From Mucilaginibacter gotjawali (lineage in GTDB: Bacteria > Bacteroidota > Bacteroidia > Sphingobacteriales > Sphingobacteriaceae), in assembly GCF_002355435.1 (NCBI RefSeq), contig NZ_AP017313.1, forward strand, positions 3,782,001-3,846,000: DNA of 64,000 bases, given 5' to 3'. The notes beneath the pieces are model-generated. The model was not told the origin of the DNA. It ran no database searches and was given only the letters and a program-made list of their open reading frames with translations. Made by a program: the position numbers and the translations under genes. This document shows, piece by piece, positions 34,666 to 43,339 of the stretch. Every line of letters starts with the position of its first letter. Within the stretch, counting starts at the first letter, position 1.

Positions 34666-34668
34666 GGT

Positions 34669-34881
34669 TTAAGCTATTTTCCGAAAATGTTCCTTTTTCC
34701 ATTTTTCAAAAATGGAATCAGAGTAACCTTTCTCGTCAAATGCTTTATCGGCCTCCATGGTTACTTTATCAGCAAGATAGGCGATAAGTAATGACTTAAT
34801 TTCCTGTAGTTCTTCCTCGGACTGATCATTCCTGAACAATTTGAGGATTTCCAATTGTGTATTATTGAGTGCAACTGGCAT
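34669..34881 (-). CDS. Putative antitoxin of the PIN toxin
   Basis: A 70-residue protein, mostly helical and charged (NTQLEILKLFRNDQSEEELQ, SLLIAYLADKVTMEADKAFD), with a basic C-terminus (KWKKEHFRKIA). The size, its place just before the PIN gene and a promoter of its own make the antitoxin role likely. It does not show a classical VapB DNA-binding motif. Confidence 0.7.
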   Translation of the reverse strand: MPVALNNTQLEILKLFRNDQSEEELQEIKSLLIAYLADKVTMEADKAFDEKGYSDSIFEKWKKEHFRKIA

Positions 34882-34894
34882 ATAATGTTTTTAT

Positions 34895-34902
34895 CAAAGA
34901 TA
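34895..34902 (-). promoter_or_regulatory. Promoter -7 box for the PIN toxin-antitoxin pair
   Basis: TATCTTTG on the minus strand matches TAnnTTTG, 13 bases before the antitoxin ATG. Upstream is a T8 run. No TTG at the right distance is seen. Confidence 0.5.
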
Positions 34903-34996
34903 AAAAAAACGTTTCAACTATAAAAATCTACTGTTCCCCGTTACAGATTCATACAAATAAAATGACTTTATCCTAATTAAACCTCCGCATTTCAGC

Positions 34997-35027
34997 TTGC
35001 TGACTTTACTACTTCTTTGTACTTTTG
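34997..35027 (+). promoter_or_regulatory. Promoter of the ABC transporter gene
   Basis: TTG at 34997-34999, a 20-base spacer and TACTTTTG at 35020-35027 form a good -33/-7 pair. The leader (about 55 bases) holds a 9-bp-stem hairpin, cctgcctgctggcaggcagg, at 35047-35066. The promoter rules out translation from the longer frame that opens at 34997. Confidence 0.7.
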
Positions 35028-35046
35028 ATCTTTCGGACTTCCGGTC

Positions 35047-35066
35047 CCTGCCTGCTGGCAGGCAGG
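35047..35066. repeat. Short perfect hairpin in the ABC transporter leader
   Basis: cctgcctgc and gcaggcagg form a nine-pair GC-rich stem with a two-base loop, 24 bases before the ATG. It is flanked by cggacttcc and cggactttc words of the kind seen in other intergenic regions here. It may slow translation or processing of the leader; that is inference. Confidence 0.6.
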
Positions 35067-35089
35067 TTTTGGACTTTCGGACTAAAAAC

Positions 35090-36877
35090 ATGAAAGACCT
35101 CGCTTACTTAAATAAATTCTTTTACAAATATATCTGGCGGCTGATACCGGGCGTAATTTTCGTTATTATTTCCAATATTTTCGGGGTATTGCCGGCACAG
35201 GTTATCCGGATAGCGTTTGACCTGGTGACCGAAAACATTAACACCTACCAGCTATTTTCGGGTTTTCACCGGCAGGATATGATCTACCAGATCTTTGGTT
35301 CTAGTTTATTGTTATTCGGGATCCTGGTTTTGGTACTGGCTTTATTGCGCGGCCTGTTTTTGTTTTTTATGCGGCAAACTATTATCGTGATGTCGCGCCA
35401 TATTGAGTACGATCTTAAAAACGAGATCTATCATCACTACCAGGAATTATCGCTGGCCTTTTACCGTCGTCATAATACCGGTGACCTAATGAACAGGGTA
35501 ACCGAAGACGTAAGCCGGGTACGTATGTACCTTGGCCCCGGCATTATGTACACCATCAACACAGTAGTGCTATTTATAATGGTTATCTATGCAATGCTTA
35601 CTGTTAATGTAAGGCTTGCTGTATTCTCTGTTCTGCCATTGCCCATCCTGGCCGTGCTGATCTATTATGTGAATAATATCATCCACTACCGGAGCGAGAA
35701 AATACAGGAGCGGCTATCGGGCCTTTCAAGTTTTGTGCAGGAAAACTTTTCGGGAATAAGGATCATTAAATCCTACGTGAGGGAAACATTTGTGCGCAAA
35801 AGCTTTGCTGCCGAGAGCGAAAACTACAAAACCCACTCGATGGAACTGGTAAAGGTACAGGCGCTGTTTTACCCCCTTATGCTGATGTTGGTTGGCTTAA
35901 GCAATATTATTACCGTATACATCGGCGGCATCGAGGTAATGAAGGGTAACATTACTTCGGGCAATATTGCCGAGTTTATCGTTTACCTTAACCTGCTTAC
36001 TTTCCCTGTTATATCATTGGGCTGGGTTACCTCGCTTATCCAGCGGGCGGCGGCATCGCAAAAAAGGATCAACGAGTTTTTGCAGGAAAAATCCGAGATC
36101 ATCTCCCCTAACGTTGTAAAACAAAACATCAAGGGCAAAATAGAATTCAGCAATGTTTCGTTCACTTACCCTGATACCGGCATTAAAGCATTAAAAAATC
36201 TTTCCTTTACAGTAAACCCCGGCGAGATGGTTGCCATTATCGGGCGCACGGGTTCCGGGAAATCAACCATTGCCAATTTGATCCTGCGGATGTATGATTG
36301 CACCGGCGGCGAGGTGTTGGTTGATGGTCACCCAATAACATCACTTAACCTGGAAGGTTACCGCTCGCAAATTGGCGTTGTGCCGCAAGACGTTTTTCTT
36401 TTTTCGGATACTATTGCCCACAATATTGCTTTCAGCGCTGATGTGCTGGATATGGCGCGCGTTGAACAGGCGGCCAGGGATGCTGCTGTTTACAGTAATA
36501 TTATGGAACTTGAAAAAGGATTTGATACACTGATAGGCGAACGCGGCATTACACTGTCCGGTGGCCAAAAGCAGCGGGTGTCCATTGCAAGGGCAATTGC
36601 AAAACAGCCGCAGATCCTTATTTTTGACGATTGCCTTTCGGCAGTAGACACCCGTACCGAAGAAGAGATCCTTAACAACCTGGGCCGGAATATGCAGGGC
36701 AAAACAAGCATTATTATTGCACACCGTATTTCCACCATAAAAAATGCAGATAAAATATTGGTGATGGATAAAGGTGAGATTATTGAACAGGGGCACCATC
36801 AATATTTAATGGACAAAAAAGGCATATATTTTGAATTATACGAAAAGCAATTGCTTGAGGAAGAGGAAAACGTATGA
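35090..36877 (+). CDS. ABC exporter, fused permease/ATPase (MsbA/multidrug type)
   Basis: A 595-residue half-transporter. Six helices at about 15-320 form the type I exporter domain (YHHYQELSLAFYRRHNTGDL is typical of the first coupling region). The ATPase domain has Walker A IIGRTGSGKSTIANLIL (near 385), the signature TLSGGQKQRVSIARAIAKQ (near 489), Walker B ILIFDDCLSAVDTRTEE and the His switch IIIAHRIST. Such dimers export lipids, lipid A or drugs; the substrate is not evident. It is a single gene under its own promoter. Confidence 0.94.
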   Translation: MKDLAYLNKFFYKYIWRLIPGVIFVIISNIFGVLPAQVIRIAFDLVTENINTYQLFSGFHRQDMIYQIFGSSLLLFGILVLVLALLRGLFLFFMRQTIIVMSRHIEYDLKNEIYHHYQELSLAFYRRHNTGDLMNRVTEDVSRVRMYLGPGIMYTINTVVLFIMVIYAMLTVNVRLAVFSVLPLPILAVLIYYVNNIIHYRSEKIQERLSGLSSFVQENFSGIRIIKSYVRETFVRKSFAAESENYKTHSMELVKVQALFYPLMLMLVGLSNIITVYIGGIEVMKGNITSGNIAEFIVYLNLLTFPVISLGWVTSLIQRAAASQKRINEFLQEKSEIISPNVVKQNIKGKIEFSNVSFTYPDTGIKALKNLSFTVNPGEMVAIIGRTGSGKSTIANLILRMYDCTGGEVLVDGHPITSLNLEGYRSQIGVVPQDVFLFSDTIAHNIAFSADVLDMARVEQAARDAAVYSNIMELEKGFDTLIGERGITLSGGQKQRVSIARAIAKQPQILIFDDCLSAVDTRTEEEILNNLGRNMQGKTSIIIAHRISTIKNADKILVMDKGEIIEQGHHQYLMDKKGIYFELYEKQLLEEEENV

Positions 36878-36996
36878 AAAACCGTTCGAAATAAAAATAA
36901 AAGGCCTAAAAAGCTCAATAATATTCGATTTGATACTTGTACTTTGAAAATTTATTTATATTTATGCCAACCAAAAACTAGTTAGAGCAATTTTAT

Positions 36997-37335
36997 ATGG
37001 GAGAATTTGACAACAGAGAGCGTGAAGAGGTTTTTTCAAAGAAGGTAAGAGCCGGGAAGAGAACTTATTTTTTTGACGTAAAGGCCACCAGATCAAACGA
37101 TTATTACGTTACTATTACTGAAAGTAAAAAGCGTTTGGAAGATGGTGTTTTTATTAAACACAAGATTTTTTTATACAAGGAGGATTTTGAAAAGTTTGCG
37201 GAAGGCTTAATGGGCACCATTGATTACATCAAGGCAAACCAGGACGTAGTTGAAAAACGCTACGAATTTAATGAAGCACCGGAAGTAGCGAATACAACTG
37301 CGACTACCGATGATGATTTTTCTTTTGAAATATGA
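36997..37335 (+). CDS. PUR-alpha-like DUF3276 nucleic-acid-binding protein
   Basis: A 112-residue protein of the DUF3276/PUR family (EEVFSKKVRAGKRTYFFDVK, RSNDYYVTITESKKRLEDG), with a basic beta-sheet/helix unit followed by an acidic disordered tail (NTTATTDDDFSFEI). Bacterial PUR-alpha homologues bind single-stranded RNA or DNA. It is highly conserved in Bacteroidota. A single gene ending in a clear terminator. Confidence 0.9.
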   Translation: MGEFDNREREEVFSKKVRAGKRTYFFDVKATRSNDYYVTITESKKRLEDGVFIKHKIFLYKEDFEKFAEGLMGTIDYIKANQDVVEKRYEFNEAPEVANTTATTDDDFSFEI

Positions 37336-37364
37336 ACCAAACAATCTAAACTAATTACTAAGTG

Positions 37365-37391
37365 AAAGCCTGCCATAAGCAGGCTTTTTTG
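37365..37391 (+). terminator. Rho-independent terminator after DUF3276
   Basis: The stem agcctgc/gcaggct with loop cataa is followed by T6. It lies about 30 bases after the stop codon. Confidence 0.88.
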
Positions 37392-37453
37392 TTGAATGTT
37401 ATGCCCCTGCGTGCTGAGCTTTAAATTTTCAATTTACAGGCCATTTTTTATTT

Positions 37454-37461
37454 TATCTTTG
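37454..37461 (+). promoter_or_regulatory. Promoter -7 box for ychF
   Basis: TATCTTTG matches TAnnTTTG. Transcription from here would give a leader of about 110 bases made almost wholly of the inverted word repeat at 37478-37574. Confidence 0.6.
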
Positions 37462-37477
37462 CGCAAAATTGAAGAAT

Positions 37478-37574
37478 GGTTGATTGGGTTGAATAAGTTG
37501 ATTGAGTTGTTATATTTAATTGACTATTCTTCTACTAACTTAATCAACCGCTCACAAAATCAACTTAATCAACC
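37478..37574. repeat. Inverted word repeat in the ychF leader
   Basis: The left run ggttgattgggttgaataag (from 37478) and right runs acttaatcaacc (about 37538-37549 and 37563-37574) are inverses. The right arm ends three bases before the ATG of ychF, so the mRNA hairpin would sit against the start codon. Confidence 0.65.
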
Positions 37575-37577
37575 AAT

Positions 37578-38681
37578 ATGGGTTTACAATGTGGTATAGT
37601 AGGTTTGCCGAATGTGGGCAAATCAACACTTTTTAATTGCTTATCGAACGCCAAAGCACAGGCGGCGAATTTTCCGTTTTGTACTATCGAGCCAAATGTA
37701 GGAGTGATCACCGTTCCGGACGAACGACTGAACAAACTGGTTGAAATAGTAAAACCCAAAAACACGGTTCCCAACGTAATTGAAATTGTTGACATAGCAG
37801 GGTTGGTGAAAGGCGCCAGCAAGGGCGAAGGACTGGGCAACCAGTTTTTAGCAAATATCCGGTCAACCAATGCCATTATACATGTGCTGCGTTGTTTTGA
37901 TAATGATAACGTGATCCATGTGGATGGATCTGTCGACCCTATCCGCGACAAAGAGATCATTGATACAGAACTGCAACTAAAAGATCTCGATTCGATCGAA
38001 AAAAAGATCCAGAAGGTGGAGAAGATGGCCAAAACCGGCGGTGACAAAGAAGCGAAAAAGACTTTTGATGTTTTAACTGTTTACAAAAACCACTTGCTGG
38101 CAGGCAAGTCTGCGCGTACTGCCCCGGTTGCAGAAGAAGATACAGAATATATTGCCGATATCTGGCTGCTTACCGCAAAACCGGTGATGTACGTTTGTAA
38201 TGTTGACGAGGCTTCTGTAAATACCGGCAATGCTTATGTAGACAGGGTTAAAGCTGCCGTGAAGGAAGAAAATGCGGAAGTGCTGATCATTTCGGCACAA
38301 ATTGAATCGGAAATTGCACAAATGGATACATACGAGGAACGCCAGATGTTTTTGGAAGACCTTGGCCTTGCCGAATCAGGCGTAAACAAACTCATCAAAG
38401 CTGCTTATAAACTGCTTAACCTGGCCACTTATTTTACTGCCGGTGTTCAGGAAGTAAGGGCCTGGACCATTACGCAGGGGTTTACTGCACCACAAGCAGC
38501 GGGTGTTATCCATACCGATTTTGAAAAAGGCTTCATCCGCGCCGAAGTGATCAAATATGAAGACTTTGTAAAATACAACGGATCAGATGCTGCCATCAAA
38601 GAAGCCGGTAAACTGGGCGTTGAAGGAAAAACCTATGTCGTGCAGGATGGAGACATTATGCATTTCAGGTTTAACGTTTAG
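37578..38681 (+). CDS. ychF: Redox-regulated ATPase YchF
   Basis: A 367-residue Obg-family protein that binds ribosomes and prefers ATP. G1 is GLPNVGKSTLFNCLS (residues about 8-22), followed by FPFCTIEPNVGVITVPDERL and the DIAGLVKGASKGEGLGNQFL switch region. A coiled-coil arm and the C-terminal TGS domain (RAWTITQGFTAPQAAGVIHT, VQDGDIMHFRFNV) complete it. The TAG stop is the first part of a palindromic GC-rich repeat. Confidence 0.97.
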   Translation: MGLQCGIVGLPNVGKSTLFNCLSNAKAQAANFPFCTIEPNVGVITVPDERLNKLVEIVKPKNTVPNVIEIVDIAGLVKGASKGEGLGNQFLANIRSTNAIIHVLRCFDNDNVIHVDGSVDPIRDKEIIDTELQLKDLDSIEKKIQKVEKMAKTGGDKEAKKTFDVLTVYKNHLLAGKSARTAPVAEEDTEYIADIWLLTAKPVMYVCNVDEASVNTGNAYVDRVKAAVKEENAEVLIISAQIESEIAQMDTYEERQMFLEDLGLAESGVNKLIKAAYKLLNLATYFTAGVQEVRAWTITQGFTAPQAAGVIHTDFEKGFIRAEVIKYEDFVKYNGSDAAIKEAGKLGVEGKTYVVQDGDIMHFRFNV

Positions 38682-38708
38682 CCCCCTGGCCCCCTAAAGG
38701 GGGAAATT
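38680..38708. repeat. Palindromic GC-rich repeat overlapping the ychF stop
   Basis: agccccctggccccctaaa then gggggaaatt gives a C5/G5 hairpin. It is the same type of element as the 38-base insert in thyA (shared ggccccct-r-aaggggga core). Here it lies at a gene end, in the position expected of a REP-like or terminator-like repeat. Confidence 0.75.
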
Positions 38709-38740
38709 GAATATCGAACGCCGAATAATGAACTATGAAT
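38709..38740. repeat. Left arm of a hairpin repeat split by the IS element
   Basis: gaatatcgaacgccgaataatgaactatgaat pairs with the right arm at 40183-40206 (attcaaagttcattattcga then tatt). Without the insertion the two arms would be about 20 bases apart. The last ten bases, aactatgaat, are the target duplication. Confidence 0.75.
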
Positions 38741-40153
38741 CACTGTTGTCCGGTAAAAATAAAAAAACAGGGGCGTAAGCCCCTGCATAGTTTAATTTTG
38801 AATTACCACACTCAAAAATTAGACGATGAGCAAAAGTACATTTTTTACCGGACAGCCGGTGTTCAATCAATTACTTTCCAACATTTCGCGATCAACCGTT
38901 ACTACGCTGGCAAAAAAGCACAATGCCGACCATTATTGTAAGAAATTTAAAGCATTTGATCATTTGGTTACGATGCTTTTCTGCTGTTTTCATCATTGTA
39001 CATCGCTTAGAGAGCTTATAACGGGGATGCAGGCAAACGCCCACCGGCTTCATCACCTGGGGATGAAGCATACTCCGCGCAGGAGTACGCTTGCCGATGC
39101 CAATGAGCGGCGTACAGCAGATTTTTTTCAGGACATGTATCATAAGTTATTCCGACATCATTTCGGGGTTTTACCGGACAGCCTGCCTAAGGGGCGTATC
39201 CGGGATAACATATTCATCGTGGATTCGACGACTATAACCTTATTTTCCGATGTTTTTAAGGCCTGTGGCAACGCGAATGCTAACGGAAGAAAGAAGGGTG
39301 GCGTTAAAGCCCATATACTGATCAGGGCTAAGGATGACATGCCACATTTTGTGCATATTACAGAAGCTGCAGTCAACGACAAAACGATTATGCCCAAACT
39401 AAGTCTGCCTAAAGGTTCAATACTGGTCATGGACAAAGGCTATAACAGTTATTTACCTATGGCCAACTGGACCAAACAGGGAGTGACATGGGTAACCAGG
39501 TTGAATAAAAGAGCCCGCTGGGAGTGTGTAGAAGAACGGCCGGTGGATGAAAAAATGGCTGCTAGCGGTGTTCGCAGGGACCGGTATATCTTATTAGGCA
39601 ATCCGGAAAAAGCAAAAAAAGTACCCTTGCAGCCAGCACGGCTCATTACTTATTATGATGAAAAAACGGGCAAAGAGTTTGAGTTTCTCACTAATAATAA
39701 AGAGTTGGCGCTTTAACCATTGCAGGCATTTACAAAAGAAGATGGCAGATAGAAATACTTTTCAGGCGAATCAAGCAAAACTTCCAATTGAGTAATTTCC
39801 TGGGTGACAATCAAAATGCCATTAAAATCCAGCTTTGGTGCACACTGATTGCCGACCTTTTGGTCAAAATAGTTAAGGATAAAGCCGATAAACAAAAAAA
39901 CAACAAATGGTCGTTCGCCAATGTCGCCGGCCTCATCAGACAACACCTGGGCACTTATATAGATTTGATCAAATTCCTGGTAAATCCTGAAAAAGCGCTC
40001 ATCGGTTATCAAATTGAAACACGAAATAATCAACTGGCTCTTTTTAAAACCTAAAATAAGGGGGGCTTACTTTCAAGTCTCATCCCAATAATGCCCCCTA
40101 TTTATCCTAACAGTTGATTTTTTAATTATTCGTATTTTTACCGGACAACAGTG
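38741..40153 (+). mobile_element. IS4-family insertion sequence, 1413 bp, complete ends
   Basis: The ends are perfect inverted repeats of 21 bases (cactgttgtccggtaaaaat + a at the left, its inverse at the right). A 10-bp direct repeat, aactatgaat, flanks it at 38731-38740 and 40154-40163, consistent with IS4-family target duplications. A short hairpin, caggggcgtaagcccctg, lies at 38768-38785 before the transposase. Intact ends and duplication point to a fairly recent insertion. Confidence 0.93.
38826..40054 (+). pseudogene. IS4-family transposase, frameshifted
   Basis: A DDE transposase of about 408 residues read in two frames. The first (38826-39716) has the DUF4372-like N-terminus (STFFTGQPVFNQLLSNISRS) and the two Asp of the triad in IFIVDSTTITLF and ILVMDKGYNSYL. 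The second resumes with TIAGIYKRRWQIEILFRRIK, which carries the YREK motif and catalytic Glu, and ends QLALFKT. They join if the T3 run at 39712-39714 had four bases. As written no active enzyme is made. A homopolymer miscount is as likely as true inactivation. Confidence 0.88.
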
Positions 40154-40213
40154 AACTATGAATATTGAGGTTTTACTTCGAAATTCAAAGTTCATTATTC
40201 GATATTTTCCCTT

Positions 40214-41093
40214 TTATTGACTTCCGAATTGAAATGCCGGGAGTCCCTTGTATCCGATGTTTTTTATAACGAACAGGGAGCCTGCCAGCGGCTGGCTCGC
40301 CAACTGATCATTATTTAAGCCTATTTTGGCCGAGGTGATGTAAAGATCTTCCAAATTATCGCCGCCAAATGCGCAGGAGGTTATCCTGGCCGCGGGAAGC
40401 GGGATACTCAGCAGCTTTTTTCCTGTATCCGGGTTCCAGCGGGTTATTTGCCAGCCGTCCCAGTGCGCTATCCATAGCATCCCCCCGCTGTCAATGGTCA
40501 TACCATCCGGCGAGCCATCTTCCTTTGGAATATTGATAATAATCCTTTTATTGCTTATTTCTGCTGTTTTTTTATCAAAATCATAAGCCACTACTGTAAA
40601 GGTTGGCGTATCGATGTAATAAAATATTTTGTGATCAGCGCTCCAGGCCATCCCGTTTGAAATGGAGACATTGCTCATCTTTTTTGTTACCGAGTGATTG
40701 GTATCCAAAACATAAAAACTACCTTTCTCCGGCTCGTCGGTATGCGACATGGTTCCCAGCCCAAAATCTGCCATCGGGGCCGCATTTACCGTCATTAAAC
40801 CTGTTACCGGGTATATGACTTTCAGGATCTGCCAGCATATTCACTTCGCCGTTTTCCCGGTTCACCAACCCAAACCCGTTTTTCAATGCTGCCAAAAAAT
40901 TACCGTCACGGCAAATTACGGCCGCACCGATCATTTGATTTACGGGAATAGTTTTATGTATTTTTGACTCCGGTGAGTATTCGTGAATTTCGCCGCTTAA
41001 AATATCAACCCAGCAAATAACGCCACGATTTGAATCCCAAACCGGGCCTTCACCCAACAGGCATTGATGTGTAAGTACAACTTCTGCTTTCAT
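40214..41093 (-). pseudogene. SMP-30/gluconolactonase family protein, frameshifted
   Basis: A six-bladed beta-propeller lactonase of about 292 residues (SMP-30/gluconolactonase/LRE family), which hydrolyses sugar lactones with a divalent metal. The first frame opens LTHQCLLGEGPVWDSN (metal Glu) and runs to NRFNDGKCGPDGRFWAG. The second resumes at TMSHTDEPEKGSFYVLD and has NGMAWSADHKIFYYIDT and GSPDGMTIDSGGMLWIAHW (metal Asn and Asp). They join if the AA at 40753-40754 (complement) were a single base. It follows the isopropylmalate synthase gene by 61 bases on the same strand. Confidence 0.87.
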
Positions 41094-41154
41094 ATTTCAA
41101 TCAGATTAAGCCATAATAACAACAATAAAACAGGCCTGATTGATAAAAGCCTGT

Positions 41155-42669
41155 CTATATCTGGTTAAGCATTTTTTGGGTGGCCTTGATAGCCGAAACT
41201 GTTTGGTCGCTATCCAGACCCCTTGTTTTAAATTCATGGCCCTTATAGTCCCAGGTGATGATGGTTTCGCATAAGGCATCTGATTTACCACCCGGCGGGA
41301 TCCGTACGGCATAATCAGTTAAAACAGGCAGTTCGCGGCCTTTTTTGCAGTAGATCATTTTTAGAGCATTCATAAAAGCGTCATACTGCCCGTCGCCCTG
41401 TGCATGCTCTTCGAACAACTCTCCTTCGATACTTATTTTAAGGGTAACAGAAGGCCGAAGATCTTTTGAATGTGTTAATACGTAATTCTGCACATTGATC
41501 TTTTCTTCAATAGCGCTGCTGTCCAGTATGTCGGAAATGATATAAGGCAGGTCCGATTGTGTAACTACTTCCTTTTTATCACCCAGGTCGATGATCCTGT
41601 CAGTAACCTTCTTCAGGTCTTCCTGCGATAAAATGATCCCCAACTGCTGCAGGTTATTTTCAATATTGGCCTTGCCGCTGGTTTTGCCTAAAGCATATTT
41701 GCGCTCGCGCCCAAAGCGCTCCGGCATCAGTTTATTAAAATATAAGTTATTCTTTTTGTCACCATCGGCATGGATACCTGCGGTTTGAGTAAACACGTTC
41801 TCCCCTACCACCGGTTTATTTACAGGCACCCGGAAACCCGAGAACGTTTCAACCAGCTTGCTAACCTTATACAGCTCCTTTTCATCCACATTGGTTTTAA
41901 CCTCTTTTACATAGTCGTTTATAACGGCTATAGCGCTGGCCAGCGGGGCATTGCCCGCCCGTTCGCCCATGCCATTAATGGTTAAATGCAAGCCCTTTAC
42001 ACCGGCGTATATCGCTTCCAAAACGTTGGCGATACTGAGGTCGTAATCGTTATGTGCATGAAAATCAAAATGAATATCCGGATATCGCTGAATGATTGGC
42101 CTTAAATAATCCCGTGTTTCCGACGGGATCAAAATACCCAAAGTATCAGGCAGCAAGATTCTTTTTACCGGCTGGGTTGATAAAAAATCAAGGTATTCGT
42201 ATACATATTCCTGCGAACTGCGCATACCATTGCTCCAGTCTTCCAGGTAAACATTTACTGCGATATCCTTATCAACAGCATAGGCTATGGATTCGGCTAC
42301 ATCCTTAAAATGCTGCTCAGGCGTTTTTTTGAGCTGATAAGTTAAGTGGTTTAACGAACCTTTGGTAAGCAGGTTCATCACCTTTGCACCCGTTTCAATC
42401 ATCCAGTCGATGGAAGTTTTGCCATCGGTAAAGGTAAGCACCTCTATTTTATCAATAAAACCGTTGGCCCTGGCCCAATCGGTAATGCCTTTTACCGCTT
42501 TAAATTCCCCTTTAGAAACCCTTGCTGAAGCCACCTCGATGCGGTCGACTTTAACTTCGGTTAATAAAAGCTGCGCTATGGTTAATTTTTCGGAAGAGGA
42601 AAAGGATACACCGCTGGTTTGTTCACCATCGCGCAGGGTGGTATCCATTATTTCAATAAAAGGCTGCAT
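41155..42669 (-). CDS. Alpha-isopropylmalate synthase or (R)-citramalate synthase
   Basis: A 504-residue HMGL-like synthase that condenses acetyl-CoA with a 2-oxoacid. It opens IEIMDTTLRDGEQTSGVSFS. Metal ligands include FDFHAHNDYDLSIANV and GLHLTINGMGERAGNAPLAS. The C-terminal regulatory (LeuA dimer) domain begins near 395. Length and the GDKKNNLYFNKLMPERFG segment fit the citramalate/long IPMS group. The neighbours leuD and leuC place it in leucine (or citramalate-route isoleucine) synthesis. ATG 42669 is preferred to TTG 42678. Confidence 0.88.
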   Translation of the reverse strand: MQPFIEIMDTTLRDGEQTSGVSFSSSEKLTIAQLLLTEVKVDRIEVASARVSKGEFKAVKGITDWARANGFIDKIEVLTFTDGKTSIDWMIETGAKVMNLLTKGSLNHLTYQLKKTPEQHFKDVAESIAYAVDKDIAVNVYLEDWSNGMRSSQEYVYEYLDFLSTQPVKRILLPDTLGILIPSETRDYLRPIIQRYPDIHFDFHAHNDYDLSIANVLEAIYAGVKGLHLTINGMGERAGNAPLASAIAVINDYVKEVKTNVDEKELYKVSKLVETFSGFRVPVNKPVVGENVFTQTAGIHADGDKKNNLYFNKLMPERFGRERKYALGKTSGKANIENNLQQLGIILSQEDLKKVTDRIIDLGDKKEVVTQSDLPYIISDILDSSAIEEKINVQNYVLTHSKDLRPSVTLKISIEGELFEEHAQGDGQYDAFMNALKMIYCKKGRELPVLTDYAVRIPPGGKSDALCETIITWDYKGHEFKTRGLDSDQTVSAIKATQKMLNQI

Positions 42670-42704
42670 TTGCGTCAAAAAAATGAGATCTGTATTTATA
42701 AATC

Positions 42705-43301
42705 CTAATAGAAACTTTTTTCAGAAAAAGCTGCTATTTCGCCCTTCATCGCCTGCAGATAATCAATATCATCAAAACCATTCAGCATATTGTGCTTTTT
42801 GTAGCCATTAATCGCAAAGGACTCTTTTTCATCGGTGCCCGCAATAGCAATAGTTTGCGCAGGCAGGTCTATTTCCAATTCTGTTTTTGGGTCGGCCAGT
42901 ACAGCGGTAAAGATCTTGTCCAGAAATTCAGGGCTAACCTGTACCGGAAGGATCCCGATATTGAGGGAATTGTTTTTAAAAATATCCGCAAAAAAACTTG
43001 ATACCACGCAACGGAAGCCATAATCGTAAATGGCCCATGCCGCATGTTCGCGGCTGCTGCCGCTGCCGAAATTTTTACCCCCTACCAGTATTTTACCTGA
43101 GTAGGTGCCATCATTCAAAATAAAATCCTTTTTAGGTGTATTATCTGGATTATAGCGCCAATCCCTGAATAAATTATCGCCAAAATCTTTGCGCTCTGTA
43201 GCTTTCAGAAATCGGGCCGGAATGATCTGGTCGGTATCCACATTCTCAATCGGCAAAGGCACCGCAGTACTTCTTAATACTGTAAACTTATCGTAAGCCA
43301 T
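42705..43301 (-). CDS. leuD: 3-isopropylmalate dehydratase small subunit
   Basis: LeuD with LeuC isomerises 2- to 3-isopropylmalate in leucine synthesis. The 198-residue product has the swivel-domain motifs PIENVDTDQIIPARFLK, GGKNFGSGSSREHAAWAIYD and FKNNSLNIGILPVQV. It starts 38 bases after leuC and ends 35 bases before the synthase ATG, within one operon. Confidence 0.96.
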   Translation of the reverse strand: MAYDKFTVLRSTAVPLPIENVDTDQIIPARFLKATERKDFGDNLFRDWRYNPDNTPKKDFILNDGTYSGKILVGGKNFGSGSSREHAAWAIYDYGFRCVVSSFFADIFKNNSLNIGILPVQVSPEFLDKIFTAVLADPKTELEIDLPAQTIAIAGTDEKESFAINGYKKHNMLNGFDDIDYLQAMKGEIAAFSEKSFY

Positions 43302-43339
43302 TTTTAATACTATGCTTTGTAAAATATGATCTTCAATTT

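Noticed and set aside
34997..35089. N-terminal extension of the ABC exporter from the TTG at 34997
   Set aside because: The TTG is the -33 element of a good promoter, and the extension would encode the palindromic word repeat rather than protein-like sequence.
39711..39720. Programmed frameshift in the IS4 transposase
   Set aside because: The junction is a short T3 run without a slippery heptamer or downstream stem, IS4 elements are not known to need frameshifting, and the same kind of A/T-run error appears in five other genes here.
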